Source: Candidatus Peregrinibacteria bacterium (GTDB taxonomy: Bacteria; Patescibacteriota; Gracilibacteria; Peribacterales; Peribacteraceae). From it: DNA of 37,776 nucleotides. The DNA lies in contig JACPYA010000081.1 in the NCBI GenBank assembly GCA_016196295.1, forward strand, positions 1-37,776, in the 5' to 3' direction. Under the pieces are notes generated by a model that was not told where the DNA came from, ran no database searches, and worked only from the letters and a program-made list of their open reading frames with translations. This document shows, in pieces, positions 9,614-17,846 of this stretch; position 1 is the stretch's first letter; each line of letters opens with the position of its first letter. A program made the translations under genes and the position numbers.

Positions 9614-9720
9614 TTCGACTCGCTTCGCTCGCTCATGGTCCTCGGCTGCGGCCTCGGGCCACTATTTGAATGAGGCGAGTCGAATGACCCTGAGCGGAGC
9701 AGCAGCGGAGTCGAAGGGCC
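9613..9720. repeat. Palindromic repeat abutting the tRNA-Phe 3' end
   Basis: ATTCGACTCGC at 9613-9623 begins with the last A of the tRNA CCA and pairs perfectly with GCGAGTCGAAT at 9675-9685. Between them 9652-9666 (CCTCGGGCCACTATT) is a near copy of the tRNA end at 9602-9615 (CCTGGGCCACCATT). The rest (9686-9720) is a GAGCGGAGCAGCAGCGGAGTC-type repeat. No coding potential is seen. Confidence 0.75.
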
Positions 9721-9734
9721 CACGTCAGTCTTCG

Positions 9735-9763
9735 TAGACCGCGGAGAAGACTTCTGGTATAAT
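9735..9763 (+). promoter_or_regulatory. Promoter for the 9779 gene
   Basis: TAGACC (9735-9740), a 17-base spacer and a consensus TATAAT (9758-9763), 15 bases before the ATG. The predicted leader is about 9 nt. Confidence 0.6.
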
Positions 9764-9778
9764 AAAGGTTACACACAC

Positions 9779-10246
9779 ATGAAAAAATACCTCCTCATGA
9801 TCTCTGCCCTGATGCTCTTTGCAGTCTCCCTGGCTGCGCTGGAGCTGGACATCTTTCCCGTGGATACAACGAGGCACTTCGTCATTTCTTTCGTGCTCTT
9901 CCTGGAACTCCTGACATTCCGCCTCCTCTTTCGCCGTCACTCTACGGAGTCGATCGCGCTCGTGCTGAGCGTGCGTGATCTGATCGTGATCGGGCTCCTC
10001 AAGGAACTCTTCGATGCTCTCGGATTCGGCACGCCGGATGCCATGGACCTTGCAGCGGATTTGATCGGCATCACGATTCCGTTTGTGGGAATCGTGTGCG
10101 CGGAATTTTGCGAAATCGGCGTCTCGACATTCATCCATGAGTCTCATCCCACGCTCAAGCGGATCCTCACAAAGGAGGAAGATTTCTTCGGCAGACAGTG
10201 GAAAGCGCTCACGCACGAGGGGTGGTCGCTGATGGTAAAAATTTGA
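9779..10246 (+). CDS. Small membrane protein, VanZ/DUF2279-like motif
   Basis: The 155-residue protein has an N-terminal hydrophobic segment (YLLMISALMLFAVSLAAL), a second (FVISFVLFLELLTF) and one or two near residues 90-110. The central stretch LLKELFDALGFGTPDAMDLAADLIGI fits the K-E-x2-D-x6-G-x2-D-x2-D-L-x2-D-x2-G pattern seen in VanZ-like and YfiM/DUF2279 membrane proteins, but similarity is short and I do not assign a function. The soluble C-terminus ends HEGWSLMVKI. The start is supported by the TATAAT box immediately upstream. Confidence 0.65.
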   Translation: MKKYLLMISALMLFAVSLAALELDIFPVDTTRHFVISFVLFLELLTFRLLFRRHSTESIALVLSVRDLIVIGLLKELFDALGFGTPDAMDLAADLIGITIPFVGIVCAEFCEIGVSTFIHESHPTLKRILTKEEDFFGRQWKALTHEGWSLMVKI

Positions 10247-10276
10247 CCTCGAAGGGCGGAGTGATACATTCGCCCT

Positions 10277-10615
10277 ATGGCGTCCGAAAACCCGTTCGCG
10301 GCATTTGAAATCACGACGAACCATCCGGAACTGGGGATCACCGAGGAGCGTCGTCGAGAGGGATACCGCTTTACTCTCTTTCGAGCGCTCGGTGGAGGGC
10401 TCGCGATCCGGCATTACATCAACGAAGGAAGGTATCCGACAAGCCTGACGGTGCACGAGCCAGAAACCCCACACTGGGATTCTTTGAATGCGCTCTATGC
10501 CCAATTGAGTGAGACACAGCAGGACATCTCTGGTTTGTTTCCCGATCGATGGGGCGATGATTATTCTCGGGTAGCCATCACCGATAGTCCTTCGCATGCT
10601 CCGGGGTCTGGCTGA
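10277..10615 (+). CDS. Hypothetical protein, 112 aa
   Basis: Not recognised. The soluble protein has no signal peptide and a mixed composition (NHPELGITEERRREGYRFTLFRALGGGLAIRHYINEG). It ends inside the 3' end of the convergent GT2 gene (38-base overlap), which is common in compact genomes. It follows the membrane protein gene by 30 bases on the same strand and may share its transcript. The last ten codons lie in the overlap and may be fortuitous. Confidence 0.5.
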   Translation: MASENPFAAFEITTNHPELGITEERRREGYRFTLFRALGGGLAIRHYINEGRYPTSLTVHEPETPHWDSLNALYAQLSETQQDISGLFPDRWGDDYSRVAITDSPSHAPGSG

Positions 10616-11300
10616 GATACCCGAGCACGTAGAATTTGACGTAGGCGCGTCCGCAACTCAGCAGCATCGCGACGCGTTCAATGAACCCGCGGACGAGTCC
10701 GTGCTTTTTCTCTTTGATGATCTGCGTGAGCCCCGGCATGTGCATGGCGCCTGTCCGCAGGCCGTGTTTCTTTGCGTAGTAATTGAGCGCGAGTTCGACG
10801 TCGTATCCCTGACGTTCCTCCGCCGGCACCAGTTCCCACAGGCGTCGCTTCAGCGCGCGTTCGCCGCCGATGATGAGGGACTCCGGGAGATACGGGAGCG
10901 GGTCCGCCCCGCGTTCGCGCACCAGCGTAAACATCTTCATGGTTCCGTGCAGCACGGGTTCGATGAGGGCGGTGAGCATGCCGGATTGGAACCCTACGAT
11001 GTCTGCATCCAAGAAGACGAGCACGTCGTGACGCGCATGCTGGATGCCTGCTTCGAGCGCCGCGCCTTTGCCTCGATTCTCTGAAAATTCGATCACGTGG
11101 GCGGAGGTTTTGCGCGCACGAGCGGCTGTTTCATCGGTCGATCCGTCGCTGATGACGATGATGTCATCGACGAGGGGATGACGCAGAGCCGTGCGGACGA
11201 TTCCTACGATCGTTTCCTCTTCATCGTAGGCCGGTATGATCACGGAGACGCGCTCCCGAGCGGCTGTTTTGGGCTTCCGGCTGATGTGTTTCATGCGCAT
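10578..11300 (-). CDS. Family 2 glycosyltransferase
   Basis: The 240-residue GT-A fold enzyme has VSVIIPAYDEEETIVGIVRTAL at the N-terminus, then DDIIVISDGSTDETAA, ENRGKGAALEAGI and the DXD-type motif VFLDADIVGF. Together these match GT2 enzymes of the dolichyl-phosphate-mannose-synthase/GpgS-like group, which transfer a sugar from an NDP-sugar. There is no transmembrane tail, but a hydrophobic patch near the C-terminus (RVAMLLSCGRAYVKFYVLGYLS) could associate with the membrane. The acceptor is unknown. A second start at MKHISRK lies two codons downstream. Confidence 0.92.
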   Translation of the reverse strand: MRMKHISRKPKTAARERVSVIIPAYDEEETIVGIVRTALRHPLVDDIIVISDGSTDETAARARKTSAHVIEFSENRGKGAALEAGIQHARHDVLVFLDADIVGFQSGMLTALIEPVLHGTMKMFTLVRERGADPLPYLPESLIIGGERALKRRLWELVPAEERQGYDVELALNYYAKKHGLRTGAMHMPGLTQIIKEKKHGLVRGFIERVAMLLSCGRAYVKFYVLGYLSQTPEHAKDYR

Positions 11301-11454
11301 TCTCTGACGAGAACTGTGGAGCAGTCTTACAGAGGGCTCGGAGAAATGTCGTCCCGTGAAGCGAAAAAACCTGAAAATTTTGGAAAGAGTCCCTCCCCCT
11401 TGCGTCGGAAAATACGGTCACAGATCAGATTTTTATTTCTTTCCGACAACGCGT

Positions 11455-11646
11455 ATGGCAGACGTACAGGTACACGATGGCACGCAAACAACACCCAAGC
11501 GAAAGAGGGGCTTTGCGGCCATGTCCCCCGAACAGCGGCGCAGGATCGCCTCCATGGGAGGACGGAGGAGCCACGAACTCGGGACCGGACACGAATGGAC
11601 GTCCGAGGAAGCGGCAAAAGCCGGAAGCATCGGTGGTCGTCGCTGA
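11455..11646 (+). CDS. KGG-motif (YciG/GsiB-like) stress protein
   Basis: The 63-residue basic, hydrophilic protein contains KRGFAAMSPEQRRRIASMGG followed by a GHEWTSEEAAKAGSIGGRR unit. These two repeats match the KGG 'stress-induced bacterial acidophilic repeat' found in YciG, Con-10-type and GsiB proteins. Such proteins are usually induced by stress and thought to be disordered protectants, without a known catalytic role. The start at 11455 is chosen over the frame's ATG at 11356 because the upstream segment is unlike the family. A 10-bp perfect hairpin lies 29 bases after the stop. Confidence 0.8.
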   Translation: MADVQVHDGTQTTPKRKRGFAAMSPEQRRRIASMGGRRSHELGTGHEWTSEEAAKAGSIGGRR

Positions 11647-11675
11647 GCCCAGGGATCCCGGCGAACAGGTGATGT

Positions 11676-11705
11676 GCAGAATCCGTCACGCCCGGCGGAT
11701 TCTGC
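11676..11705. repeat. Perfect inverted repeat after the KGG gene
   Basis: GCAGAATCCG (11676-11685) and CGGATTCTGC (11696-11705) form a 10-bp stem with a 10-base loop. No T-run follows, so a terminator call would be weak. Confidence 0.6.
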
Positions 11706-11859
11706 GATGACGATGTAGCTTAATGACACCATCTGTACAGGCAATTGTACGCACGACGAGGAAGTGAAGGTACAATGGTTCGAGTACTGAATTTCGACGT
11801 GCGAAAAGCATTCCGGGCTTTTCACATCGGGTCGTAGAAGGTTCCCTTCCGTCCGTTGT

Positions 11860-12297
11860 ATGCGTCCCGTCGTCCTCATCGCCGAAGGCGAAACCCTCTT
11901 CCGGCAGGTGATCACGCTCGAGTTGCAAGACCGCGGGCTGACGGTCATCGAAGCGGTTGATCATAAGGAAGTAATGGAACGCATTCGAATGGATCTGCCA
12001 GCCCTCATGATCCTCGATGTCGATTTTCCCGGAAGCGGAGCGGTGGGGCTTCTCGAAAGACTGCAGAGAAAAAAACACGCATTCCCCATCATCGTGCTGG
12101 CGGAGTCGTGCGACGCGAAGACGATGAAGAAACTGCTCGCCTTCGGCGTAAAGGAATGCGTGGTGAAGTCCGAAGTGGAGTGGGAGGCACTCGTGAAGAA
12201 AATCTTGAAGTATATGGAGATCCCAAAGGGGAGAGCCCCGCACCAGTCTCCCGCATGCGCGGGATCCGGTGCGGGGCAGGCCCTCCCCTCATACTGA
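11860..12297 (+). CDS. Stand-alone receiver (REC) domain protein, degenerate
   Basis: The 145-residue protein is a CheY-like receiver with no output domain. The phospho-acceptor Asp is in ALMILDVDFPG near residue 52 and the conserved Lys in ECVVKSE near residue 109. The usual acidic pair is changed (LIAEGET instead of xxDDE or xEDE) and the switch Thr/Ser position reads VLAES. It may be a poorly phosphorylated or phosphorylation-independent receiver. The last 20 residues (RAPHQSPACAGSGAGQALPS) are encoded by a large palindrome and are probably not part of the fold. It is an orphan: the nearest kinase is MASE1-HK about 2.4 kb away. Confidence 0.85.
   Translation: MRPVVLIAEGETLFRQVITLELQDRGLTVIEAVDHKEVMERIRMDLPALMILDVDFPGSGAVGLLERLQRKKHAFPIIVLAESCDAKTMKKLLAFGVKECVVKSEVEWEALVKKILKYMEIPKGRAPHQSPACAGSGAGQALPSY
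12227..12289. repeat. Large nested palindrome at the end of the receiver gene
   Basis: AGGGGAGAGC and CCCGCACC on the left pair with GGTGCGGGG and GCCCTCCCCT on the right, and a nested CCCGCATGCGCGGG sits in the loop. It covers the receiver gene's 3' end and lies just before the stop of the convergent LamG gene, so it may act as a bidirectional 3' structure. There is no T-run. Confidence 0.8.
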
Positions 12298-12311
12298 CGG
12301 TGTGAGACCGA

Positions 12312-14498
12312 TCAATTGCCCGGGTCGCTCTGACACTGTGCCACCGATGCGACCAACGTTTCGCAGCTCTGGAGCGATTCACCGTTCGCGCAGGTATCGC
12401 TGCCGCTGTTGCCATTGAGGAAGTCGAACGCGTTGCCGCCGTCGAGCTGATCGCCGGAGGAACCCGCGACGAGGAGATCGGGATTGTTCCATCCGCAGAG
12501 GACGTCGAGCCCGTTGCCGCCGCGCAGGTCATCGCTGCCGTCGCCGCCGAAGAGCAGGTCGGTTCCGTTGCCCGCGTGGAGGATGTCATCGCCCGTTCCT
12601 CCCCGCAGCTCATCGTTGCCGTTGCCGCCGTAGAGCTTGTCGTCTCCCGCGCCGCCGCAGAGGAGGTCGTTGCCGTTGCGGCCGCGGAGCCGATCGTTGC
12701 CGGATGTCCCGACGATCACGTCGTTGCCGTTGCCGCCGTCCAGCGTACCCGTGTACGGGTCGCCGTGATCGGGACCGCCGACGATGAAGCCGCCTTGGAC
12801 ATAGACTGTCGCGTTCTGACCGTCACATTGGGGGACTGTTCCCGCGGAGGAGCTGCTCGAGACCGAGCTTGCACTCGAGCTGAGGCTGCTCGAAACGGAT
12901 GAGCCGGTGCTGCTCACAGAGGAGCTGAGCGAGCTACTGAGTGACGAGCTCACGCTGCTGCTGACAGACGAGGAACTCGAGACGCAGTTACTGACGAGAT
13001 TCTGAATATCCGCGGCGGTGAGGGCCGAGGCGTAGATGCGGACATCGTCGAGCGTGCCGTCGAAGAATCCGTCGAAGGCATTGTCATGCCTGCTGCCGAG
13101 TTCCACGTCGTTCGTGTTCGTGTTGATGGGCACCGTGAAGCTGCCGGACTTGCTGAGCGCGCCGTCGAGGTAATACCGCCACGACGTGACGCCGTCGTAG
13201 ACGAACGCCATGTGGTGCCATCCCGCTGCGGGGATCTGGCTGCCCGTGAGCGTGATGTTATTGGCACTGTTGATGCCGTCCGTGAAGAGGTAGGTGTTTC
13301 CGGCGACGGTCCCGAGCTGCAGAATGAACTTCTGCGTCCCGTCGTCGGCATTGCCGAGCGCGACGAGCGAGCCCTGCGTGCTGAGCGCATCGCGGTCTGC
13401 CCAGAGCGCGATGGTGCGTGCGGTGGCGCCCGCGGGAATGCCCGTGCTGTCCGGCACGAGGACGTAATCATTCGTCCCGTCGAGTTCCAGAGCAGAAGGA
13501 TTCGGCGTGATGGCGGGTGGCGTCGAGAGGGACCAGGTCGCGCCGTTTAAGAGCATGCCGCTGTTGTTGAACACAGTGGAATCGTGTGCGGTCAGTCCGG
13601 TGTTTTCATCCAGCTTCCAGTGCGCCACGAGCGTGCCGTTCAGGAGACACGCGGCGGACGAGGCGCTGCTGCTGAGGGAGGAGGACACGGAGCTCGAGCT
13701 GCTGCTCCCCGCATTCCCGCAGCCAGCCGCCAGCGATCCGACTTCCGCGCCGGAGAGCGGTCGCCCGTAGATGCGGATGTCATCGAGCCTGCCGTCGTAG
13801 TGCGGCTGAAGGAGATACTTGCCGAAGAGAAGATCGGAGTTCGCCGTGATGTCCCCGACCGTCGCGGTATTCGTGCCGACGAGCACGCCATCGACGTAGG
13901 TATCGATGGTGAGGGAAGCGCCGCTGCGCGTGTACACGCCCGCGACGTGATGCCACTGATCATCGAGGAGCGTGACGGCTTGCGACGTGTCGTTGATGCC
14001 GAGGTTGCCGTAACCGAAGAAGTTCACGCGGTTTGTGGAGTAGAAGTAGAGGCCCCACCCGCGGTGAGACGTGCTGAAGTTCCCGAGAAGGGAGGTCCCG
14101 CCGGTCGCCGTGCGGGCAAAGCCCGTCACGGTGAAGGAGCCGGTCCCGAACGAGAAGTCTCCGCTCTGCGCGACGCGGACTTGATCGTCCGTGCCGTCGA
14201 ACGAGAGTGCGGCGGGATTGGGGACAACAACGGGCGTGCCGGTCGTCCACGTGGGACCATTTTCGAGGGTCCCGGTGTGTCCGTTGCCGGTCGAGTCGGC
14301 CGTGGTGGTTCCGGCTCCTTCGTCGAATTTCCAATGACCGAGGAGAGCCGCGGTGCTCACCGGCGTGCACACTTGTGCGTACGCGATGCGCGAGACGGAG
14401 GAAAAGACGCGAGGCATGAGGAGCGCGGCAAGCAAAAATGCCACGGCACCCAGGGCGATGCTCTTTCTCTGGAGAAAGAGCGTTGGAGGAAGGTCCAT
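12312..14498 (-). CDS. Secreted protein with two LamG-like domains and RTX-type Ca-binding repeats
   Basis: The 728-residue extracellular protein starts with a signal segment (SIALGAVAFLLAALLMPRVFSSVSRIAYA). Two concanavalin-A-like LamG_3 domains follow (about 45-265 and 285-510), each with LxGHWKFDEGAGTTTADSTGN or VAHWKLDENTGLTAHDSTV and ending LDDIRIYGRPLS or LDDVRIYASALT. The domains are separated by Ser-rich linkers. After a longer S/V/L linker come nonapeptide repeats GGNGNDxLxGG (about 590-700), the calcium-binding parallel beta-roll of RTX proteins. The end carries two Cys (SDTCANGESLQSCE). LamG domains usually bind sugars or proteins, so a surface adhesin role is likely. Confidence 0.92.
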   Translation of the reverse strand: MDLPPTLFLQRKSIALGAVAFLLAALLMPRVFSSVSRIAYAQVCTPVSTAALLGHWKFDEGAGTTTADSTGNGHTGTLENGPTWTTGTPVVVPNPAALSFDGTDDQVRVAQSGDFSFGTGSFTVTGFARTATGGTSLLGNFSTSHRGWGLYFYSTNRVNFFGYGNLGINDTSQAVTLLDDQWHHVAGVYTRSGASLTIDTYVDGVLVGTNTATVGDITANSDLLFGKYLLQPHYDGRLDDIRIYGRPLSGAEVGSLAAGCGNAGSSSSSSVSSSLSSSASSAACLLNGTLVAHWKLDENTGLTAHDSTVFNNSGMLLNGATWSLSTPPAITPNPSALELDGTNDYVLVPDSTGIPAGATARTIALWADRDALSTQGSLVALGNADDGTQKFILQLGTVAGNTYLFTDGINSANNITLTGSQIPAAGWHHMAFVYDGVTSWRYYLDGALSKSGSFTVPINTNTNDVELGSRHDNAFDGFFDGTLDDVRIYASALTAADIQNLVSNCVSSSSSVSSSVSSSLSSSLSSSVSSTGSSVSSSLSSSASSVSSSSSAGTVPQCDGQNATVYVQGGFIVGGPDHGDPYTGTLDGGNGNDVIVGTSGNDRLRGRNGNDLLCGGAGDDKLYGGNGNDELRGGTGDDILHAGNGTDLLFGGDGSDDLRGGNGLDVLCGWNNPDLLVAGSSGDQLDGGNAFDFLNGNSGSDTCANGESLQSCETLVASVAQCQSDPGN

Positions 14499-14558
14499 AG
14501 AACGAATGGGAAAAAGAAATAAAAATGGATAACCAGCTCCTATGACACGAAAACCACC

Positions 14559-14586
14559 ATTATAAGGAAAAAACGCTTTGGCTCAA
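14559..14586 (-). promoter_or_regulatory. Promoter of the LamG/RTX gene
   Basis: Minus-strand TTGAGC (14586-14581), 16-base spacer, TATAAT (14564-14559). It lies about 60 bases upstream of the ATG at 14498, giving a leader of about 55 nt. Confidence 0.65.
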
Positions 14587-14710
14587 ACAGATGGGGCACT
14601 TTCGAAGGCAACGGAGAGAAACGATCGCTCAGACGCAGGCGAGCTCATGCAAAAAGCTCTTTACGTAGCCCTTTTTGTGGGGCACCATGATCCCCTTTTT
14701 TACTTCCTCT

Positions 14711-15235
14711 ATGAAGCGCATCGCCTGCGGCGTCCTCGCCGCACTCCTCCAGATCAGTGCATTGCCGGGTGCGTACGCCGCTCCCGCGCCACACGCCACG
14801 GAGCCCGTGACCGGGTTTACGCGCGGACCGAACCCCGAGTGGAGCGCGCCTCACATGGAAGCGCACGAGGATCGCGAAGACCACCGTCGCTATCACCAGA
14901 CGATGGAGCAAACGCACCGCGATTGGCTCGACGCGCGGCCCGATGAGAAAGACACGGAACGCTACGACGAAGACTACCGCACACTGCGCGCCGGTCTGAA
15001 CGATGCCCACCGCCTCGCGCACGAGCGTTCTGCCCTGTGGCATTTTGAGTTCGGGAAGAGGGCGGAAACGGCCTCTCCGATGAGTCGCTCCAAATTTGGC
15101 ACCATCCAAAAACCCGTGCACGTGCCGACAGAAGCGTTCGTACGAACCGGCCGGCCGACGGTCACAAAGAAGACGCGACGGCAGGTCTTGCGCGAGTACG
15201 AAGAGCAAACTGCTCTGAGACCCGTAAGAGGCTAA
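14711..15235 (+). CDS. Secreted hypothetical protein, 174 aa
   Basis: Not recognised. The N-terminus MKRIACGVLAALLQISALPGAYAAPAP is a clear signal peptide with likely cleavage after AYA. The mature part is very hydrophilic and rich in His, Asp, Glu and Arg (HMEAHEDREDHRRYHQTMEQTHRDW; DARPDEKDTERYDEDYRTLRAGL), probably helical. It has no Cys after the signal. The start is placed at the Met before KRIACG; an in-frame Met at 14687 would give a longer, less typical signal peptide. Metal binding by the His/Asp-rich segment is possible but not shown. Confidence 0.7.
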   Translation: MKRIACGVLAALLQISALPGAYAAPAPHATEPVTGFTRGPNPEWSAPHMEAHEDREDHRRYHQTMEQTHRDWLDARPDEKDTERYDEDYRTLRAGLNDAHRLAHERSALWHFEFGKRAETASPMSRSKFGTIQKPVHVPTEAFVRTGRPTVTKKTRRQVLREYEEQTALRPVRG

Positions 15236-15299
15236 CTCGGCAACAAGAATCGTGAAAGACACGCGTTAGGACTCCGTCTTTTGCTATGCATGATCATAT

Positions 15300-15328
15300 T
15301 TGCAATTTTCAAAGTTTTATGTTATAAT
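15300..15328 (+). promoter_or_regulatory. Promoter of the VanW gene
   Basis: TTGCAA (15300-15305), exactly 17 bases, then consensus TATAAT (15323-15328). The ATG used (15338) is only nine bases beyond the -10, so the transcript is nearly leaderless. Confidence 0.8.
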
Positions 15329-15337
15329 ACGCATGAA

Positions 15338-16792
15338 ATGAGAAGAAAGAACAAAAAACACAATTTGTCACTTCCCAGCCTGTTTTTGCTCGCTGTGGCC
15401 GTGATCACGGCTATGGGACTTGCCGAGCGCGGAGTGATCCCCGCGAAGAGCGAAGCGGCGATCTTCGGTACACATGTGACGCCGAAAAAGAGAGCCTCCT
15501 TCGCGCAACGGTCCGTGCCGAACACGGCGCTCTATCGGCAGGCGATGCGTTTGCGCAGGCGGATCGCGCGCCACACGTTTGTCACGCCGTCCGTGCACGC
15601 ACTTGCACGAGCCCTCGGCGAGCGCAGGAAACTCCTGACCCGCTCGGTGCAGGTCACGCTGACCGCAAGCGACAGAAAAGAATTTCCGACGTGGACCGTG
15701 TCGCTCCATCGCTACCCCACCTGGCTCAAAGGAAATTTCTCCCCGAACGATGCGACCTTCCGCGTCGATCGTCAGCGCATCGCGGGCTTCCTCGCGGAGA
15801 ACCCGCCGGAGGAAATACTGCCACCCAGTGACGCAGTGTTGCTCGAGATCCTTGAACCGGAAGCGAAAGGGAAACCCATGCGGGTGAAAACGGAGGGTGT
15901 CGCGAAGGCCGGGTACCATCTGCCCGTGAAGGGAGCGGCCGAGCTGCTCGCCGCGTCTCTGACGCACGGACTGGCAGAAGTCACTCTGCCGCTTACCCCA
16001 GCTGCGGGGCGCATCGTGAATGCATCGTTCGAAGATCTCGGGTCGCTGGAACTTCTTGCGAGCGGTCGATCGGACTTCAGGGGATCGGTTCCCGGACGCA
16101 TCGCGAATGTGAAGAAAGGCCTGTCGGAACGCGTGAATAACGTCCTCGTCCCGCCGGGGGAAGTCTTTTCCTTTAACAGCACACTCGGACCCATCACGGC
16201 AAAAGCAGGATGGTTTGAAGCGCTCGGCATTTTCAACGGTGACGAACTGCGACCCGTGACAGGAGGCGGCCTCTGCCAAGTCGCGACGACCGTGTACCGC
16301 GCCATCGTGAACGCGGGGCTGCCGATTGAGGAGCGTAGAGCGCATAGCCTGTACGTCACGTACTACGAAAAATACGGTTTCGGGCTCGATGCGACCATCT
16401 ACCCGGGCCAGCAGAACCTCACCTTTCGCAACGACACGGGCAACTACATCCTCGTCCAAGCGTACTACGACGGGTTTGAAGCGACGGTGAACTTCTATGG
16501 CACGTCGGATGGACGGAAGGTGGCCTTGGACGGTCCGTACTTCACGGCGAACGCGCCGGAGGGATTGACGATCAATGAGCGCGCTTTGTACGGCAATGAA
16601 ATCGCCTGGATCCAGACGATCACGCGGGCCGATGGAACGGAGTATAAAAATACCATCCTCTCCCGCTACAAGCTGCTCCCGAAGAGCGTCGTCGCGAAGC
16701 ACGTGGAGCTTTGGAGGACCGCATCCGCCGCAAAAGAGGAATCGACACACGCCGCTGCGCCGGATCTGCTCACGGACGCACGAATACAGTAA
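15338..16792 (+). CDS. VanW family protein
   Basis: The 484-residue exported or membrane-anchored protein has an N-terminal hydrophobic segment (LPSLFLLAVAVITAMGLAERG). The middle (about 100-270) resembles the putative peptidoglycan-binding domain often found before VanW. The VanW domain proper (about 285-425) shows FSFNSTLGPITAKAGWFEA, then GGGLCQVATTVYRAIVNAGLPI and a YYEKYGFGLDATIYPGQQ segment. VanW occurs in some vancomycin-resistance clusters and is common in CPR and Firmicutes; its biochemical role is not established. The start at 15338 is fixed by the promoter; the frame extends upstream through it to 15281. A terminator follows. Confidence 0.93.
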   Translation: MRRKNKKHNLSLPSLFLLAVAVITAMGLAERGVIPAKSEAAIFGTHVTPKKRASFAQRSVPNTALYRQAMRLRRRIARHTFVTPSVHALARALGERRKLLTRSVQVTLTASDRKEFPTWTVSLHRYPTWLKGNFSPNDATFRVDRQRIAGFLAENPPEEILPPSDAVLLEILEPEAKGKPMRVKTEGVAKAGYHLPVKGAAELLAASLTHGLAEVTLPLTPAAGRIVNASFEDLGSLELLASGRSDFRGSVPGRIANVKKGLSERVNNVLVPPGEVFSFNSTLGPITAKAGWFEALGIFNGDELRPVTGGGLCQVATTVYRAIVNAGLPIEERRAHSLYVTYYEKYGFGLDATIYPGQQNLTFRNDTGNYILVQAYYDGFEATVNFYGTSDGRKVALDGPYFTANAPEGLTINERALYGNEIAWIQTITRADGTEYKNTILSRYKLLPKSVVAKHVELWRTASAAKEESTHAAAPDLLTDARIQ

Positions 16793-16827
16793 ATTCCCAT
16801 AAATGAAGAGTTCGTCAAATCGAATCG

Positions 16828-16854
16828 TTCTTCCCTGGGTGGGAAGAATTTTTT
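16828..16854 (+). terminator. Rho-independent terminator of the VanW gene
   Basis: TTCTTCCC (16828-16835), five-base loop, GGGAAGAA (16841-16848), followed by TTTTTT. It lies 36 bases after the VanW stop and before the DsbA-like gene. Confidence 0.88.
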
Positions 16855-16912
16855 CAGTCCCCTATAGTGGCACCTCTCAGGTTGAGAGTTTTGCTTCTTC
16901 CTTACCCGTATT

Positions 16913-17659
16913 ATGAACAACTCGTTCCAATCCTCCGCTCAGTCCAACAACCCGTGGTTTGTCATTTCCATCGGACTCGTCTTCTTCATGCTCGGGTATG
17001 GCGTGAATGGGATGAACCTCTTCTCCGGCGGATCCGGCGGCGGCGCGCAGTACGCGCAAGTTCCTTCTGCGCCCACGCCTCCTCCGGCGCCCGCAGCGGA
17101 TCCGGAAGAACCCGCGCCGAGCATCGACTCCGTTCCGGAGGTCGATCCCGACACCGATCACATCCGCGGCAATCTCGACGCAACGATCTCGTTGATCGAG
17201 TATTCGGACTACGAGTGCCCGTTCTGTAAGCGCCACCACCCGACCATGACGCAGGTGATGGACGCCTACGGGGATGATGTGAATTGGGTCTACCGCCACT
17301 ATCCCTTGAGCTTCCATCCGAACGCGGAGCCAGGAGCGCTCGCGGGCGAATGCGTTGCGGAACTCGGCGGCAACGACGCCTTCTGGGAATTCACCGACAA
17401 GGTCTTCGCAGGCACAAGCTTCGATTTTGCAGGCATGGCAAAAGAGATCGGCATCAACGAAGCGCAATTTAAAGATTGCTTCGACAGCAAGAGACATCTG
17501 CAGAAGATCCAGGACCAGATGGCGGGCGGCAGCAGTGCCGGCGTCAATGGCACTCCGGGAACGATCATCATCAATCACGACACGGATGAAGTGAAGCTCG
17601 TGTCCGGTGCCGTCCCCTTTGCCACCTTCAAAGCTGCAATCGACGGAATGCTGAACTGA
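16913..17659 (+). CDS. DsbA-like thiol-disulfide oxidoreductase, membrane anchored
   Basis: The 248-residue protein has one N-terminal hydrophobic anchor (WFVISIGLVFFMLGYGV), a Gly/Pro-rich linker (about 40-75) and a DsbA/Thioredoxin_4 domain. It shows the active site YECPFCKRHHP near residue 101 and the cis-Pro loop GVNGTPGTIII near 210. It probably forms disulfides in exported proteins; several neighbours are exported and Cys-containing. A reoxidising partner (DsbB or VKOR) is not in the window. The TGA stop is the first three bases of a MITE-like element (17657), so the C-terminus (AAIDGMLN) may have been set by the insertion. A weak TATAGT lies at 16863-16868. Confidence 0.93.
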   Translation: MNNSFQSSAQSNNPWFVISIGLVFFMLGYGVNGMNLFSGGSGGGAQYAQVPSAPTPPPAPAADPEEPAPSIDSVPEVDPDTDHIRGNLDATISLIEYSDYECPFCKRHHPTMTQVMDAYGDDVNWVYRHYPLSFHPNAEPGALAGECVAELGGNDAFWEFTDKVFAGTSFDFAGMAKEIGINEAQFKDCFDSKRHLQKIQDQMAGGSSAGVNGTPGTIIINHDTDEVKLVSGAVPFATFKAAIDGMLN

Positions 17660-17821
17660 TACGGCTCTGCGACTGGACGTTCGCATGTCTTGCGAAAAAT
17701 ATCGTTCATGGCGGCATAGCGATCCGACTACGCCAAGGCTTCGCCGGACATGTATCGCTCCGCCGCTATCAGGTTCATGTACGATACGTCCTGCTTCTTC
17801 CCAATCGCGAAGCCGCATGAT
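17657..17821. mobile_element. MITE-like palindromic element, copy 1 (165 bp)
   Basis: Ends are TGATACGGCTCTGCGA on the left and ATCGCGAAGCCGCATGAT on the right, inverted repeats of each other. Inside is a second palindrome (GGCATAGCGAT near 17713 with ATCGCTCCGCC near 17754) around CCGACTACGCCAAGGCTTCG. The same ends and core recur at 26343-26515 and 30759-30937. No ORF or clear target-site duplication is visible. Confidence 0.75.
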
Positions 17822-17846
17822 CCTCGTATTTTGACAGATCAGGCCC

